Shown here: piece by piece, positions 1 to 7,595 of the stretch | Numbering within the stretch: position 1 is the first letter of the stretch | Layout: the number at the start of each line of letters is the position of its first letter | Origin: Streptomyces roseolilacinus | Lineage (GTDB): Bacteria; Actinomycetota; Actinomycetes; Streptomycetales; Streptomycetaceae | Assembly: GCF_014649335.1 (NCBI RefSeq) | Contig: NZ_BMSV01000002.1 | Span: forward strand, 558,001 to 622,000 | Length of the DNA stretch: 64,000 nucleotides | Reading direction: 5' to 3' | The notes under the pieces: generated by a model | Seen by the model: the letters and a program-made list of their open reading frames with translations, nothing else | What the model was told of the DNA's origin: nothing | Databases searched by the model: none | Translations under genes and position numbers: made by a program

Positions 1-135
1 GCCGTACCGACTCGGCCGAGCCCGCTGACGCGGCCGCGCGTCCTGGCGCCGGTCGCCCGCCTGTCCCGAGGCGGCCTCGTAGGCGCGCGGGGCGGTGACG
101 GCCGTGGCGCGTTCGGCGGGGGCGGGACCGCGCAT
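1..135 (-). CDS. Possible N-terminus of a gene running off the left edge
   Basis: An ATG-initiated minus-strand frame of 45 codons stays open to the window edge. It begins 104 bases downstream of the S1-protein stop codon, on the same strand, and 11 bases after a perfect palindrome. The visible residues are Ala/Arg/Pro rich and match no family I know. No convincing ribosome-binding site precedes the ATG. It could equally be chance open frame in GC-rich DNA. Confidence 0.25.
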   Translation of the reverse strand, partial: MRGPAPAERATAVTAPRAYEAASGQAGDRRQDARPRQRARPSRYG

Positions 136-146
136 GACAGGAGTGT

Positions 147-174
147 CGTTCCCGAACCGGCCGGTTCGGGAACG
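147..174. promoter_or_regulatory. Perfect 28-bp palindrome
   Basis: Bases 147-160 are followed directly by their exact reverse complement at 161-174, with no loop. A loop-free palindrome suits an operator for a dimeric regulator better than a transcription terminator. It lies between the end of the S1-domain gene (stop at 239) and the possible partial gene starting at 135, so it could control that gene, or act as a processing or termination structure for the S1 transcript. The symmetry is directly visible. The function is inferred. Confidence 0.55.
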
Positions 175-238
175 GCGTTCACCCGGGCGAAGACGGCGGC
201 TCAGGGCCCGCTTCCGGTGTCGGCGATACCGGGGGAGG

Positions 239-1069
239 TCATGCGAGGTCCGTGGAAGCCTGCCGCCGGGAGAGGACCAGCCTGCGTCGCTCCGGGTCGA
301 TCTCCGTGACGACCACCATGATCCTGTCGCCGACCCGGACCGCCTCCTCCGGAGCCTCGACAGCCGTCCGGGTGAGTTCTCGCAGGTGGACGAATCCCTC
401 GATGTCCTGGGTGACCTGGACGAAGACGCCGAACGGGACCAGCCTGGTGACCTGCCCCGGCAGCGTCCGCCCCACCGTGGTGTTCTCGGCGAAGGCCCGG
501 AACGGGTCGGGCCGCGTCGCCCGCAGGGACAGTCTGGCCTCTCCGTTCATCGTGTCGAACCGGAGGAACTCGCACGAGACACGCTGCCCCACCCGGACGA
601 TGTCCGAAGCCGTCTCGAAGTGCCGCCAGGACAGTTCGGGAATCGTGATGAACCCGACGCCGGGGAAGACCGGGTGATCGGGGCCGTCGTCCAACGCCAC
701 GAACACACCGAACCGTTCGATCGACGCGATCCTGCCCGAGAGGACTTCGCCGACGCGTCGGGACTTCAGGAACGCCCAGAGTTCGGCGTTCTCCGTGGCG
801 GCCATGGACAGCCGGGCCCGGCCCCGGTCCGGGTCGACGGCGGTCACCTCGGCGGTGATCCGCCGGCCGACCTCCACCGCCGTGGCCGAAAACGTGCGCC
901 ACGAGAGGTCCGACGATCCCACGAACCCCAACGGGCGCTGAGCGAAGCCGTCCAGGACCACTGAAACCCCTCGTGGCGATACCTCCGCGGCGATCCCGCC
1001 CCAGGTGTCACCGACCCGCAACGCGGCCAGGAACCTGCGGGAAGCCTCGTCGCCGGACGCTCCGCTCAT
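239..1069 (-). CDS. Three-S1-domain RNA-binding protein
   Basis: 276 residues made almost entirely of three S1 (OB-fold) RNA-binding repeats at about 19-91, 106-184 and 199-270. Repeats 2 and 3 show the typical start of the fold (VGEVLSGRIASIERFGVFV and VGRTLPGQVTRLVPFGVFV) and each repeat closes with an R-L-S type strand. Ribosomal protein S1 itself is longer (four or more repeats in actinobacteria), so this is an S1-like accessory protein, probably cytoplasmic and acting on RNA or the ribosome. The ATG at 1069 is chosen because the first repeat begins shortly after it. No enzymatic domain is present and the specific target is unknown. Confidence 0.85.
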   Translation of the reverse strand: MSGASGDEASRRFLAALRVGDTWGGIAAEVSPRGVSVVLDGFAQRPLGFVGSSDLSWRTFSATAVEVGRRITAEVTAVDPDRGRARLSMAATENAELWAFLKSRRVGEVLSGRIASIERFGVFVALDDGPDHPVFPGVGFITIPELSWRHFETASDIVRVGQRVSCEFLRFDTMNGEARLSLRATRPDPFRAFAENTTVGRTLPGQVTRLVPFGVFVQVTQDIEGFVHLRELTRTAVEAPEEAVRVGDRIMVVVTEIDPERRRLVLSRRQASTDLA

Positions 1070-1177
1070 GCCGCCAGCATCTCACGGAAGCGGTCCGGCG
1101 ACGCGGCTCGGGGGTGCCCCGCGCCCGGCGGCCGAGACGGCGGCAGGGGGCGGGAACGCACGGGGGAGAGGGGCCCG

Positions 1178-1810
1178 TCAGGACGGTTCGGCGGGTGCGC
1201 CGGAGACGCCGTGGTCCCGCTCGGCCAGGGCCGTGATGCCCGCTGCGGCGGCGGTGACGAGGTCGGTGACCACCGCGTCGTCGACGGGCAGGCACAGGAC
1301 GTACAGGGCGGACGCCAGGCAACCGAGCAGCAGCAGGTGGGCCATCGCGGGGTCGACGGTCCCGGCCAGTTCGCCTCGGGCCACGGCCCGTTCGATGATC
1401 TCGGCGAAGGTGGCCTGCTCGGCGGCCAGGAAGGTGTCCTGGAACCGGGCGTCCAGTACGGGGTTGACGGCGAGTTCGCTGATCAGGGCCGGCGCCAGCT
1501 GCCGGGCCGCCGGTGCGGCCATGCGGGCGTGGAACGTGCGGGCCAGCGCCAGCAGGTCCCCGTGCAGGGAGCCGGTGTCGACCGACGGAGGCGGCTGCCG
1601 GTCGTGCATGGTGGCGACGAACGCCATCTCGGCCTTGGAGGCGTAGCGGCGGTAGATCGCCGCCTTGCCCACTCCGGCGCGCGTCGCGACCTGGTCGACG
1701 GTCAGGGCCGGGTAGCCGACTTCCTCGATCAGCTCACGCGTGGTCTGCAGGATCCTGTGATCCACGCGACTGTCTCGGGGGCGCCCGCCCCGTTGCCCGC
1801 TCGCTGCCAT
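1178..1810 (-). CDS. TetR-family transcriptional repressor
   Basis: 210 residues. The N-terminal TetR helix-turn-helix is clear at about residues 36-62 (LTVDQVATRAGVGKAAIYRRY), followed by an all-helical ligand/dimer domain with the C-terminal features of actinobacterial TetRs (TetR_C_11-like). It is divergent from the DUF6463 membrane gene at 1944 across 133 bases that contain a perfect TATAAT and two direct CGAAACG repeats, so it most likely represses itself and that neighbour. The TATAAT ends only six bases before the ATG, with GGAGG in between, so the transcript may start at or next to the start codon. The ligand is unknown. Confidence 0.9.
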   Translation of the reverse strand: MAASGQRGGRPRDSRVDHRILQTTRELIEEVGYPALTVDQVATRAGVGKAAIYRRYASKAEMAFVATMHDRQPPPSVDTGSLHGDLLALARTFHARMAAPAARQLAPALISELAVNPVLDARFQDTFLAAEQATFAEIIERAVARGELAGTVDPAMAHLLLLGCLASALYVLCLPVDDAVVTDLVTAAAAGITALAERDHGVSGAPAEPS

Positions 1811-1816
1811 GCCTCC

Positions 1817-1843
1817 ATTATACGAAACGAGAGTATCGAAACG
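1817..1843. promoter_or_regulatory. TetR promoter/operator region
   Basis: On the minus strand a perfect -10 TATAAT occupies 1822-1817, directly before the GGAGG and ATG of the TetR gene. Two direct CGAAACG heptamers (1823-1829 and 1837-1843) sit 14 bases apart on the adjoining side, where the regulator would block RNA polymerase. No good -35 hexamer is seen. Operator assignment is inferred from position. Confidence 0.55.
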
Positions 1844-1943
1844 GCGGTACCGTAACTCTGGCCGCGGAGAGCACCACCCGCCGCCCGGGCACGACCGCGA
1901 CGAAGTCGCACCGCGCGGCTTCCGACAGGAACGGAGAACTCAG

Positions 1944-2348
1944 GTGATCAAGTGGGCCGGTTGGATCATCACGTTATGCGGGACGGGGCACACGCTCGGC
2001 GCCCTGACGGTGGAGAGGGCCGCGCGCCACGCCGGGACGTGGTTCAGCGGCGGGCTGTGGAGCGAGGACTTCACCGACATGAGCCCGGCGGGCAGCGCGT
2101 ACTGGCTGAGCCTGGCGAGCTTCGGCATACCGCTCATCCTCATCGGCCTGACGGTGCTGTGGCTGGACCGCCGCGGCCTCACCCCGCCGGCCTTCATCGC
2201 CTGGACGCTCGGGGGTTGGACCGTCGTCGACGCCGTGGTCCTCCCGTTCACGCCCTGGCCGCTCTTCGTGCTCGCGTGCGTCCTGCTGCTGATCGGGGCC
2301 CGTCGCGCGCACCGCGCCGGCCCCGAGGCCGGGTTCCCCCGGGGGTGA
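1944..2348 (+). CDS. DUF6463-type four-helix membrane protein
   Basis: 134 residues with about four hydrophobic segments (WIITLCGTGHTLGAL near the start, LASFGIPLILIGLTVLWL, FIAWTLGGWTVVDAVVL and PLFVLACVLLLIGA). The pattern and length match small integral membrane proteins annotated DUF6463 in Streptomyces. The GTG at 1944 is preferred over an upstream in-frame ATG because it has GGAG seven bases upstream (1933-1936) and starts exactly where the family similarity begins. The divergent TetR gene is the probable regulator. The role is unknown. Small membrane proteins under TetR control are often induced by a membrane-active or small hydrophobic compound, but that is only analogy. Confidence 0.75.
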   Translation: MIKWAGWIITLCGTGHTLGALTVERAARHAGTWFSGGLWSEDFTDMSPAGSAYWLSLASFGIPLILIGLTVLWLDRRGLTPPAFIAWTLGGWTVVDAVVLPFTPWPLFVLACVLLLIGARRAHRAGPEAGFPRG

Positions 2349-2349
2349 A

Positions 2350-2810
2350 CACGCGCCGCGCCGGCGGTGGACGGCAGGCCGGTGCGAGGCGCTCCGGCAG
2401 CGGGCCCACCGGGGCGACCGCGCCGGAGGCGCTCGCGGGCCCACCCCGCGCCATGAGGCCCTGCCACCGCTCGTACACGGAGAAGGGCCGCGCGCCCTGG
2501 CCGTGGCGGAAGGCGATGACGAGGTCCCCGTACGTGAAGAGGCCCTCGGGGTGCCGTAGCCGGCGACCGGGTCGTCGTGGAAGGCACGCTCGTCCTCCTC
2601 CTCGCCCGTGGCGGCGTCCAAGACGTACGGCGTGTCCCCGTACGTGGGGGAGTCGGTCACGAACGTCGCCCGGCCGCCCTTCGCGCGCAGCCCCGTGGCG
2701 TCCGTCCCGCCGCGCAGGTCGACCGCCCGCACCACCGGGACGCCGCCGTCGAGGAACACGCCGAGCCCGCCGCCGACGGCGACGCGGTCGGCGGCAGGGC
2801 CTCTTCGGAC
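2350..2810 (-). pseudogene. Frameshifted remnant of an unknown protein
   Basis: Two minus-strand frames give protein-like sequence that joins end to end. From about 2810 one frame reads GGGLGVFLDGGVPVVRAVD and continues with a Gly/Asp/Thr-rich segment to GYGTP. After a run of four C (2551-2548 on the minus strand) the good sequence continues in the next frame as EGLFTYGDLVIAFRHGQGA and on to YERWQGLMA. A single-base deletion in the C run explains the break. No start codon or ribosome-binding site fits the upstream part, and an adjacent hydrolase gene is also truncated, so decay is more likely than sequencing error. I do not recognise the family. The repeated short strand-turn pattern suggests a beta-rich protein. 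Confidence 0.45.
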
Positions 2811-2862
2811 GGGGCGGACGTTCCCGTCCGTTCGACGGCACCGGGCGGCGCGCGCCGGTGCG

Positions 2863-3420
2863 TCAGGCGGGCAGGGCGGCGAGCCAGCCGGTCAGGAGGC
2901 GGTTGACTTCGGCGGGGCGTTCCTGCTGGATCCAGTGGCCGCAGCCGTCGAGGAGGTGGGAGGAGACCAGGCCCGGCAGCGTGACCGGGTACGCGGCGAT
3001 CGCGTCGGCCAGCCACGTCGTGGAAGCGTCCAGACCGCCGCCGACGAACAGGGACGGCTGGGTGACGGGGGCGTCGTCGAAGGCGGCGAGGTCCTCCCCG
3101 TCGCGGTCCATGTTCCGGTACCGGTTGAGAGCCCCGGTCACCCCGGTGCGTTCGAACTCCCCGGCGTAGACGTCGAGGTCCCGCTCGGAGAGCCAGGCGG
3201 GCAGCGGGCCGGTGGGGAACCGGTCGCGCAGCGTCCCCGACCCGCCGACGAAGTGCGGGTCGGGTGCGCCGGGCGCGTGCATCGTGTCGGCGGACAGGGC
3301 CGCGCAGAAGCCCGCGAGCCAGCCCCGCACACCGGGTTCGACCTCGGCCTCGGCGCGGCCCGGCTCCTGGAAGTACGAGACGTAGAACTCCTCCCCGCCC
3401 ATCCGGGTGAAGAGGTCGCG
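2863..3420 (-). pseudogene. Truncated alpha/beta hydrolase (epoxide-hydrolase type)
   Basis: The frame encodes the C-terminal part of an alpha/beta hydrolase: a cap region (FYVSYFQEPGRAEAEVE), a strand with a candidate acid (PSLFVGGGLDAST) and a terminal catalytic-histidine segment (LLDGCGHWIQQERPAEVN). This order fits epoxide hydrolase/haloalkane dehalogenase-like enzymes of about 300 residues. The N-terminal half, with the HGxP oxyanion loop and the nucleophile elbow, is missing. In-frame sequence upstream of 3420 loses family similarity, although the ATG at 3402 leaves a 179-residue open frame. It should be catalytically dead. Confidence 0.65.
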
Positions 3421-3531
3421 GGGGCAGGGCCACTCCGCGGCCGTTCTTCCCCGTCCTCCCGGTCGGGAGCCGGCGTGCGCGGACGCCTCTTCGGGGCCCG
3501 GACCGCTGAGGCGGGCCGCTCCACCGCACCC

Positions 3532-3560
3532 TTGACCTCAACCTTGGTCGAGGTGTGATC
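3532..3560 (+). promoter_or_regulatory. MerR/SoxR-type promoter
   Basis: A -35-like TTGACC (3532-3537) overlaps a 20-bp imperfect palindrome ACCTCAACCTTGGTCGAGGT (3535-3554), whose arms agree at 8 of 9 positions. This is the architecture recognised by MerR-family activators, with the operator lying in an over-long spacer. It lies 14 bases before the ATG of the gene at 3569. No MerR gene occurs in the window, so the regulator would act from elsewhere. Confidence 0.6.
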
Positions 3561-3568
3561 GTTGACGC

Positions 3569-3985
3569 ATGCAGACCACAGACGGCAACACCATTCTCTT
3601 CCACAACACCATGCGCATCATCGACGGCCACCTCGACGGCTTCCGGCACGCCATCGCGCAAGCGGTGGCATTCGCCCAGGAGTACGGCCCCCAACTCATG
3701 GTGGAGGTCTTCGTGGACGAGGAGCGGATGCTGGCGCGCAGTTTCCAGCTCTACCGCGACTCCGACGCCATCCGCACCCACTGGCGCCTATCGGACCCGT
3801 ACATCCGCGGGGTGATGGAGCACTGCACCGTGCAGCACTTCGAGGTGTTCGGCGAACCGGACCACGACATCGTGGCGGCCCTCCAGACCCCCGACGGCGC
3901 GTCCTTCCCCTTCGTCGTCCTGCCCCGCCTCGCCGGCTTCAACTGTCTCGAGGCGTCCGGCCGGGGGAAGGCACCCTCTTCCTGA
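3569..3985 (+). CDS. Small dimeric alpha+beta-barrel/monooxygenase-like protein
   Basis: 138 residues, cytoplasmic, no signal peptide. A segment near the start (IDGHLDGFRHAIAQAVAFAQ) followed by a strand (LMVEVFVDEE) and a helix with SDAIRTHW resembles antibiotic-biosynthesis-monooxygenase-like or dimeric ferredoxin-like folds, in which each half contributes a beta-alpha-beta unit. No catalytic residue can be assigned. It sits alone behind a MerR/SoxR-type promoter, which suggests induction by a redox-active or other small-molecule signal. The ATG at 3569 is the first in-frame start after that promoter. Functional assignment is tentative. Confidence 0.65.
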   Translation: MQTTDGNTILFHNTMRIIDGHLDGFRHAIAQAVAFAQEYGPQLMVEVFVDEERMLARSFQLYRDSDAIRTHWRLSDPYIRGVMEHCTVQHFEVFGEPDHDIVAALQTPDGASFPFVVLPRLAGFNCLEASGRGKAPSS

Positions 3986-4331
3986 GGCCGCCCGGGACCG
4001 TGCCGGTCCGCGGCGTGCGATGCGGCGGCGGGCACCCGCGGGGACGAGGGCTTCATGCCCCATGAGGGGTCGCCGGTGGGGGCGCGCCCGCACCCCGTCG
4101 CGGTGCCGGCAGACCCCGCCGCGCCTGCGCGACGCGGCGATCGGCCCCCGGGACGCGGTAACCGGTCGCCGCCCGGCACGCGGGGGAGGTGCCGGCCGCC
4201 CGGGAGGGGCGAGGGCGGAGTCCGGCCGGGCGGTTCTCGCACCGCCGTGAGGAGCGGTGTCGGATCACCAGGAACGCGCACATTCATTCCCCGGGAAAGC
4301 ACCCTTTCGGCGTACGGCCGCAGGACGGCGC
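3986..4331. other. No gene recognised
   Basis: Non-coding-looking GC-rich stretch between convergent genes. I see no frame with family similarity and no structure apart from the CsbD terminator that begins at 4332. Confidence 0.6.
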
Positions 4332-4375
4332 AAAAAATGCCGGAAGGGCCTCCCTGTTCGGGAAGGCCCTTCCGG
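4332..4375 (-). terminator. Rho-independent terminator of the csbD-like gene
   Basis: A perfect 12-bp stem (4340-4351 with 4364-4375) is followed, on the minus strand, by a run of six T (complement of A at 4332-4337). It lies 21 bases past the CsbD stop codon. A U-tract terminator is uncommon in Streptomyces, which makes this assignment firm. Confidence 0.85.
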
Positions 4376-4395
4376 GAAAAGGGGAGGAGGCGACG

Positions 4396-4569
4396 TCAGT
4401 GCTTGAAAGCGTCCTTCGTCTTCTCCTTGGCTTCACGGACGTCGCCCGTGCTCTTTTCGGCCTGCCCCTCGGCGGCCATCCGGTCGTTGCCGGTGGCGCT
4501 TCCCAGGGCCTCCTTGGCCTTGCCCTTGGCCTGCTCGGTCTTCGCCTTGGCCTTCTCGCTGGCAGTCAT
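4396..4569 (-). CDS. CsbD-family stress protein
   Basis: 57 residues, Lys/Ala/Glu rich and free of Cys and Trp, with the CsbD signature of Ala-Lys-Gly helices: KAKTEQAKGKAKEALGSATG, then AEGQAEKSTGDVREAKEKTK. CsbD proteins are small, soluble general-stress proteins (sigma-B dependent in Bacillus) whose biochemical role is unresolved. The ATG at 4569 is preceded by GAGGAGG at good spacing, which rules out the longer upstream frame. It ends in a strong U-tract terminator and lies back to back with a small hydrophobic protein gene, so the two divergent genes may share stress control. Confidence 0.9.
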   Translation of the reverse strand: MTASEKAKAKTEQAKGKAKEALGSATGNDRMAAEGQAEKSTGDVREAKEKTKDAFKH

Positions 4570-4708
4570 GGAACACGCCTCCTCATAGGTCTTGTGCCGC
4601 TGTCGCGGTAATCGGCTCCTGCCCCGACCCTCCCTCCGTAAACGAGGTGTCCCCGGGGGAGTGGGGGTGCAATGGCGGGGCAGAAGGGGGTGCAGGAGGT
4701 TGATAATT

Positions 4709-4879
4709 ATGGTTCCCCTGCTTCTTGTTCTGCTTCTCGCTGTGATCCTTTTCGGTGCCGGTTTCGCCGTGAAAATTCTGTGGTGGATCGCCCTCGCCGT
4801 CCTGGTGGTGTGGCTCCTCGGCTTCGTCATGCGCTCCACCCACGCCGGCGGTGGTCGAGGCCGCTGGTACCGATGGTGA
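4709..4879 (+). CDS. Small conserved hydrophobic membrane protein
   Basis: 56 residues. Two closely spaced membrane segments (VPLLLVLLLAVILFGAGFAV and LWWIALAVLVVWLLGFVM) are followed by a short basic, Gly/Arg/Trp-rich tail. This arrangement recurs as 'hydrophobic protein' throughout Streptomyces. The ATG at 4709 has AGGAGG nine bases upstream (4694-4699), so the longer in-frame reading from 4592 is rejected. It is divergent from csbD and followed by a 15-bp terminator hairpin. The function is unknown. A role in envelope stress is a guess from context. Confidence 0.8.
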   Translation: MVPLLLVLLLAVILFGAGFAVKILWWIALAVLVVWLLGFVMRSTHAGGGRGRWYRW

Positions 4880-4904
4880 CCTGACCTCGAACTCCCGCCT
4901 TTTC

Positions 4905-4938
4905 GCAGGGGCCCGGCCGACGACGGCCGGGCCCCTGC
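4905..4938. terminator. 15-bp perfect hairpin terminator
   Basis: Bases 4905-4919 pair perfectly with 4924-4938 around an ACGA loop, 25 bases after the hydrophobic-protein stop. Its right arm also overlaps a second palindrome (CCCTGCGGGCATGCCCGCAGGG, 4933-4954). There is no U-tract, as is usual for Streptomyces terminators. Confidence 0.8.
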
Positions 4939-5084
4939 GGGCATGCCCGCAGGGCACCTGCACGGACCGCACCGAACCGGACGAAGGCGTCCCGCAACGG
5001 GAACGGGCGCGGACGCGCGGCCGCAGCCGCTGTCAGTGGCCCCTGCCAGAATGCCCCGGCCAGACCACGACGCAGGAGAGACAC

Positions 5085-5510
5085 ATGGGCACCTGGGACA
5101 TCGGGCCTTTCGACAACGACACCGCGGCGGACTTCTGCGGCGACCTCGACGAAGCGCCCGCGGGCCGACGCGAGGGCATCATCCGCGACGCCCTCACCCG
5201 CGTGATCGGCGCGGCGGGCTGCCTGGAAGCCCCCGAATCCGAGGAAGCCGTCGCCGCGGCCGCCCTCGTTGCCGCACAGTGCCCCGGCGGTGAGCCCGCC
5301 CACCCCGTCTACGGGCCGGAAGAGCCCCTTCCCGACCTCACCGGCCTGCGCGATCTCGCCCTCCGGGCCCTCGACCGCGTCGTGACCGATCCGTCCGAAC
5401 TGATGGACCTCTGGACCGAATCGGACGGCGGTCCCTGGCAGGCGGCGATCGACCGGCTGCGGAACACGCTGCTGCCGCGACCTCCGGGCGAACGACTCCC
5501 CTTGGGCTGA
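5085..5510 (+). CDS. DUF4259 domain protein
   Basis: 141 residues beginning MGTWDIGPFDNDTAADFCGD, the diagnostic N-terminus of the DUF4259 family: a small acidic cytoplasmic protein, mostly helical, widespread in actinobacteria and of unknown function. The ATG at 5085 follows GGAGAG (5074-5079) and matches the family start, so the longer reading is rejected. The middle carries the usual EEAVAAAALVAAQ helix and a C-terminal W-rich helix (ELMDLWTESDGGPWQAAID). It stands alone between a terminator and an oppositely oriented gene. Confidence 0.85.
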   Translation: MGTWDIGPFDNDTAADFCGDLDEAPAGRREGIIRDALTRVIGAAGCLEAPESEEAVAAAALVAAQCPGGEPAHPVYGPEEPLPDLTGLRDLALRALDRVVTDPSELMDLWTESDGGPWQAAIDRLRNTLLPRPPGERLPLG

Positions 5511-5850
5511 CCCCACTCCCACCGCCCCCCTCCTCGCCGCAGCACCGGACTGCGAAGCTCCGGACTGCTCAGGAGCGGGACTGCCCCCCCGGGGACGACC
5601 GTCCGGATGACGCGGCTCCCGGCAGTGCCGCGACCGCCTGACCGGCGCCCCGCACCGACGGAGCACCGAGCGAGACCGCCCCCACGTGGGCGGCGACCCG
5701 GGACCGCCGGCCGCGCCGAGACCCCGGATCGCCTTCCCGTACCGGCCGGTCGTGCCGTCCCGACGGTGACCGTCCGAGGCCGACCGTCCGGCCCCGGGCC
5801 TCGCACCGGCCACCGGCCCGGGGCCGGGACGGGAGGGGCCCGGCGTCGTG
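5511..5850. other. No gene recognised
   Basis: Stretch between the convergent DUF4259 and MDMPI-like genes. Open frames here have Arg/Pro-rich compositions typical of non-coding GC-rich DNA. No clear hairpin or promoter was found. Confidence 0.55.
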
Positions 5851-6516
5851 TCACGCTGTCCCGCAGCGACCGCGGAGGAGTTCCACACCGTCGCCTTCGA
5901 GGTCGTCGCAGTACGCCGCGCGCCCGGTCATGGCCATCACCAGGGCCAGGGTGGGGCCGGACACCACGGGACCGGAACCGGTCGTGAAGGGGCCGTCGTC
6001 CGCGACGAGTCTCAGCCCGCCGACGCGTCCCTTGGCGACGACCACGAGGTCCGAGCCCCGGTAGTACTCGGCCACCTGCGTGACCACGTCGATCGGGTAG
6101 TCGTGACGGATGCCCAGCGGGCGCCGGATGTCTTCTCCGTGGACGAGCGTCTCGCCCAGCACGGCGATGACGGGGAGGGCGGGTTTGGTCGTGCTCGGGA
6201 CGATCCGCCGGAATCGTTCAAGGGTCTCGGCCGGAGTCGCGCCCACCTGCTCGGCCAGCCGCACGGCCACCTGCTTGTCGAAGTCGAAGCGGCAGCGGAT
6301 CACCCCCGCCAGCCAGCGCACGGTGGTGAGGCTCGCCCCCGCCGTGAGATGCGCCAGCACCTCACGCACCGTCAGCCCGGTGCACAGCGAGGGCGTTGCC
6401 CACTGCTCGTCGGTCAGGTCCTCGAGTTCGGCCGCCAACGCCGCTCGCTCGGTGCGGATCGAGGACCATGTCCCGGTCCCGTGGCTGCGGTTCGCTGTCG
6501 GCTTCGGATCGGTCAT
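5851..6516 (-). CDS. Maleylpyruvate isomerase-like mycothiol-dependent protein
   Basis: 221 residues of the MDMPI/DinB type. An N-terminal four-helix domain has the family core (RTERAALAAELEDLTDEQW, then SLCTGLTVREVLAHL) with a candidate metal-binding histidine, and there is a later HGEDIRRPLGI segment typical of actinobacterial members. These proteins usually couple mycothiol to isomerase or transferase reactions, but many are unassigned. The ATG at 6516 is preferred to an upstream in-frame start because the conserved domain follows directly and AGGAG lies upstream. A C-terminal SCP2-like extension is short. Substrate unknown. Confidence 0.85.
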   Translation of the reverse strand: MTDPKPTANRSHGTGTWSSIRTERAALAAELEDLTDEQWATPSLCTGLTVREVLAHLTAGASLTTVRWLAGVIRCRFDFDKQVAVRLAEQVGATPAETLERFRRIVPSTTKPALPVIAVLGETLVHGEDIRRPLGIRHDYPIDVVTQVAEYYRGSDLVVVAKGRVGGLRLVADDGPFTTGSGPVVSGPTLALVMAMTGRAAYCDDLEGDGVELLRGRCGTA

Positions 6517-6650
6517 GGGGGAGGGGCTCCTGTCACGGGTCGCGTTCCACGTCACACCCCGGGCCGGAACCCGTGGGCGTCCGGCAGGGGCGTTCCCGAA
6601 GGAGACTCCTGCTCCGGAGCGAAGTCATCGCCCGTGAGCGGCCTTTCCTC

Positions 6651-6742
6651 CGGCACCCGGACCCGGCGCCCGCGCCGGCGGCACCCGGGCCCGGCGTGCC
6701 CGCGCCGGCGGCACCCGGGCCCGGCGTGCCCGCGCCGGCGGC
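6651..6742. repeat. Tandem 30-bp repeat, about three copies
   Basis: A 30-base GC-only-like unit (6671-6700) is repeated exactly at 6701-6730, followed by 12 bases of a third copy. A diverged partial copy (6651-6670) precedes it. It sits in the intergenic region upstream of the TOPRIM gene. Exact tandem copies suggest recent slippage. The copy number may vary between strains. Confidence 0.85.
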
Positions 6743-6823
6743 GGCCTCTCGGCGCCGGTCACGCCGAGCGGGGCCGCCGGATATTGCCGTGCGGTATCAC
6801 CGGTGGAGGCGCAGACTTGCCCC

Positions 6824-7441
6824 ATGGTGGAGACGCGGTCGTTCCGGGACGAGGTCATCGGCTGGGTGGCCGGCGGCCCCGGCGGGTCGGCGGGTGAGCC
6901 GGCCTCGCGACCGGGGGTGCGGACGGCGGTGCTGCTGGAGGGGTTGAGCGACCTCGCGGCCGTCGAGGCACTGGCTGCCCGGCGCGGCCGGGACCTGGCC
7001 GCCGAAGGGGTGTGCGTCGTACCGATGGGCGGGGCGATGAACGTGGGCCGCTACGCCGACCTCCTCGGGCAGCCCGGCCTCGGCCTGCGCCTGGTGGGGC
7101 TGTGTGACGAGGGCGAGCGGCGCTTCTACGACCGTGGCCTGCAGCGGGCGGGGGCACGGCACGGGGACGTCTTCGTGTGTGTGACGGACCTGGAGGACGA
7201 GCTCATCCGCGCGTTGGGCACGGCAAGGGTCGAGGAAGTCGTCCGGGCCGAGGACGACTTCCGCGCCTGGCGGACCTTCCTGCACCAGCCCGCGCACCGG
7301 GGCCGCCCACGGCAGCAGCAGTTGCGGCGCTTCCTCGGCACGAAGAAAGGCCGCAAGATCCGCTACGGCAGGATCCTCGTCGAGGCCCTCGACTCCGGAC
7401 AGGTACCGGCCCCGCTCGACGACCTCCTCGCGAGCCTGTGA
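6824..7441 (+). CDS. Stand-alone TOPRIM protein, OLD-nuclease C-terminal type
   Basis: 205 residues. The N-terminal strand and helix TAVLLEGLSDLAAVEALAAR carries the TOPRIM glutamate, and VGLCDEGE occupies the place of the acidic DxD motif. Together with VVPMGGAMNVGRYADLL these resemble the TOPRIM region of OLD-family nucleases, which normally follows an ABC-type ATPase. Here the ATPase is absent, and the C-terminus is a helical Arg/Lys-rich tail (RFLGTKKGRKIRYGRILVEA). Metal-dependent phosphodiester chemistry is plausible but unproven. The ATG at 6824 is used. A GTG seven codons upstream is possible. Tandem repeats lie just before it. Confidence 0.75.
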   Translation: MVETRSFRDEVIGWVAGGPGGSAGEPASRPGVRTAVLLEGLSDLAAVEALAARRGRDLAAEGVCVVPMGGAMNVGRYADLLGQPGLGLRLVGLCDEGERRFYDRGLQRAGARHGDVFVCVTDLEDELIRALGTARVEEVVRAEDDFRAWRTFLHQPAHRGRPRQQQLRRFLGTKKGRKIRYGRILVEALDSGQVPAPLDDLLASL

Positions 7442-7595
7442 CCCGGTGGTGTGCCCCCGATGCCGGTGGTCGGGGTGCCGGGACGGACGTGCCGGGGAAA
7501 GCACCCATCCGCCGCCGGGGCCGTCACCACGACGCGCATCGGCCGCCGTCCCGCCCCCGGAGTGTCCAAAGGGAAGAGCCGTCGTTGCTCAGGGC

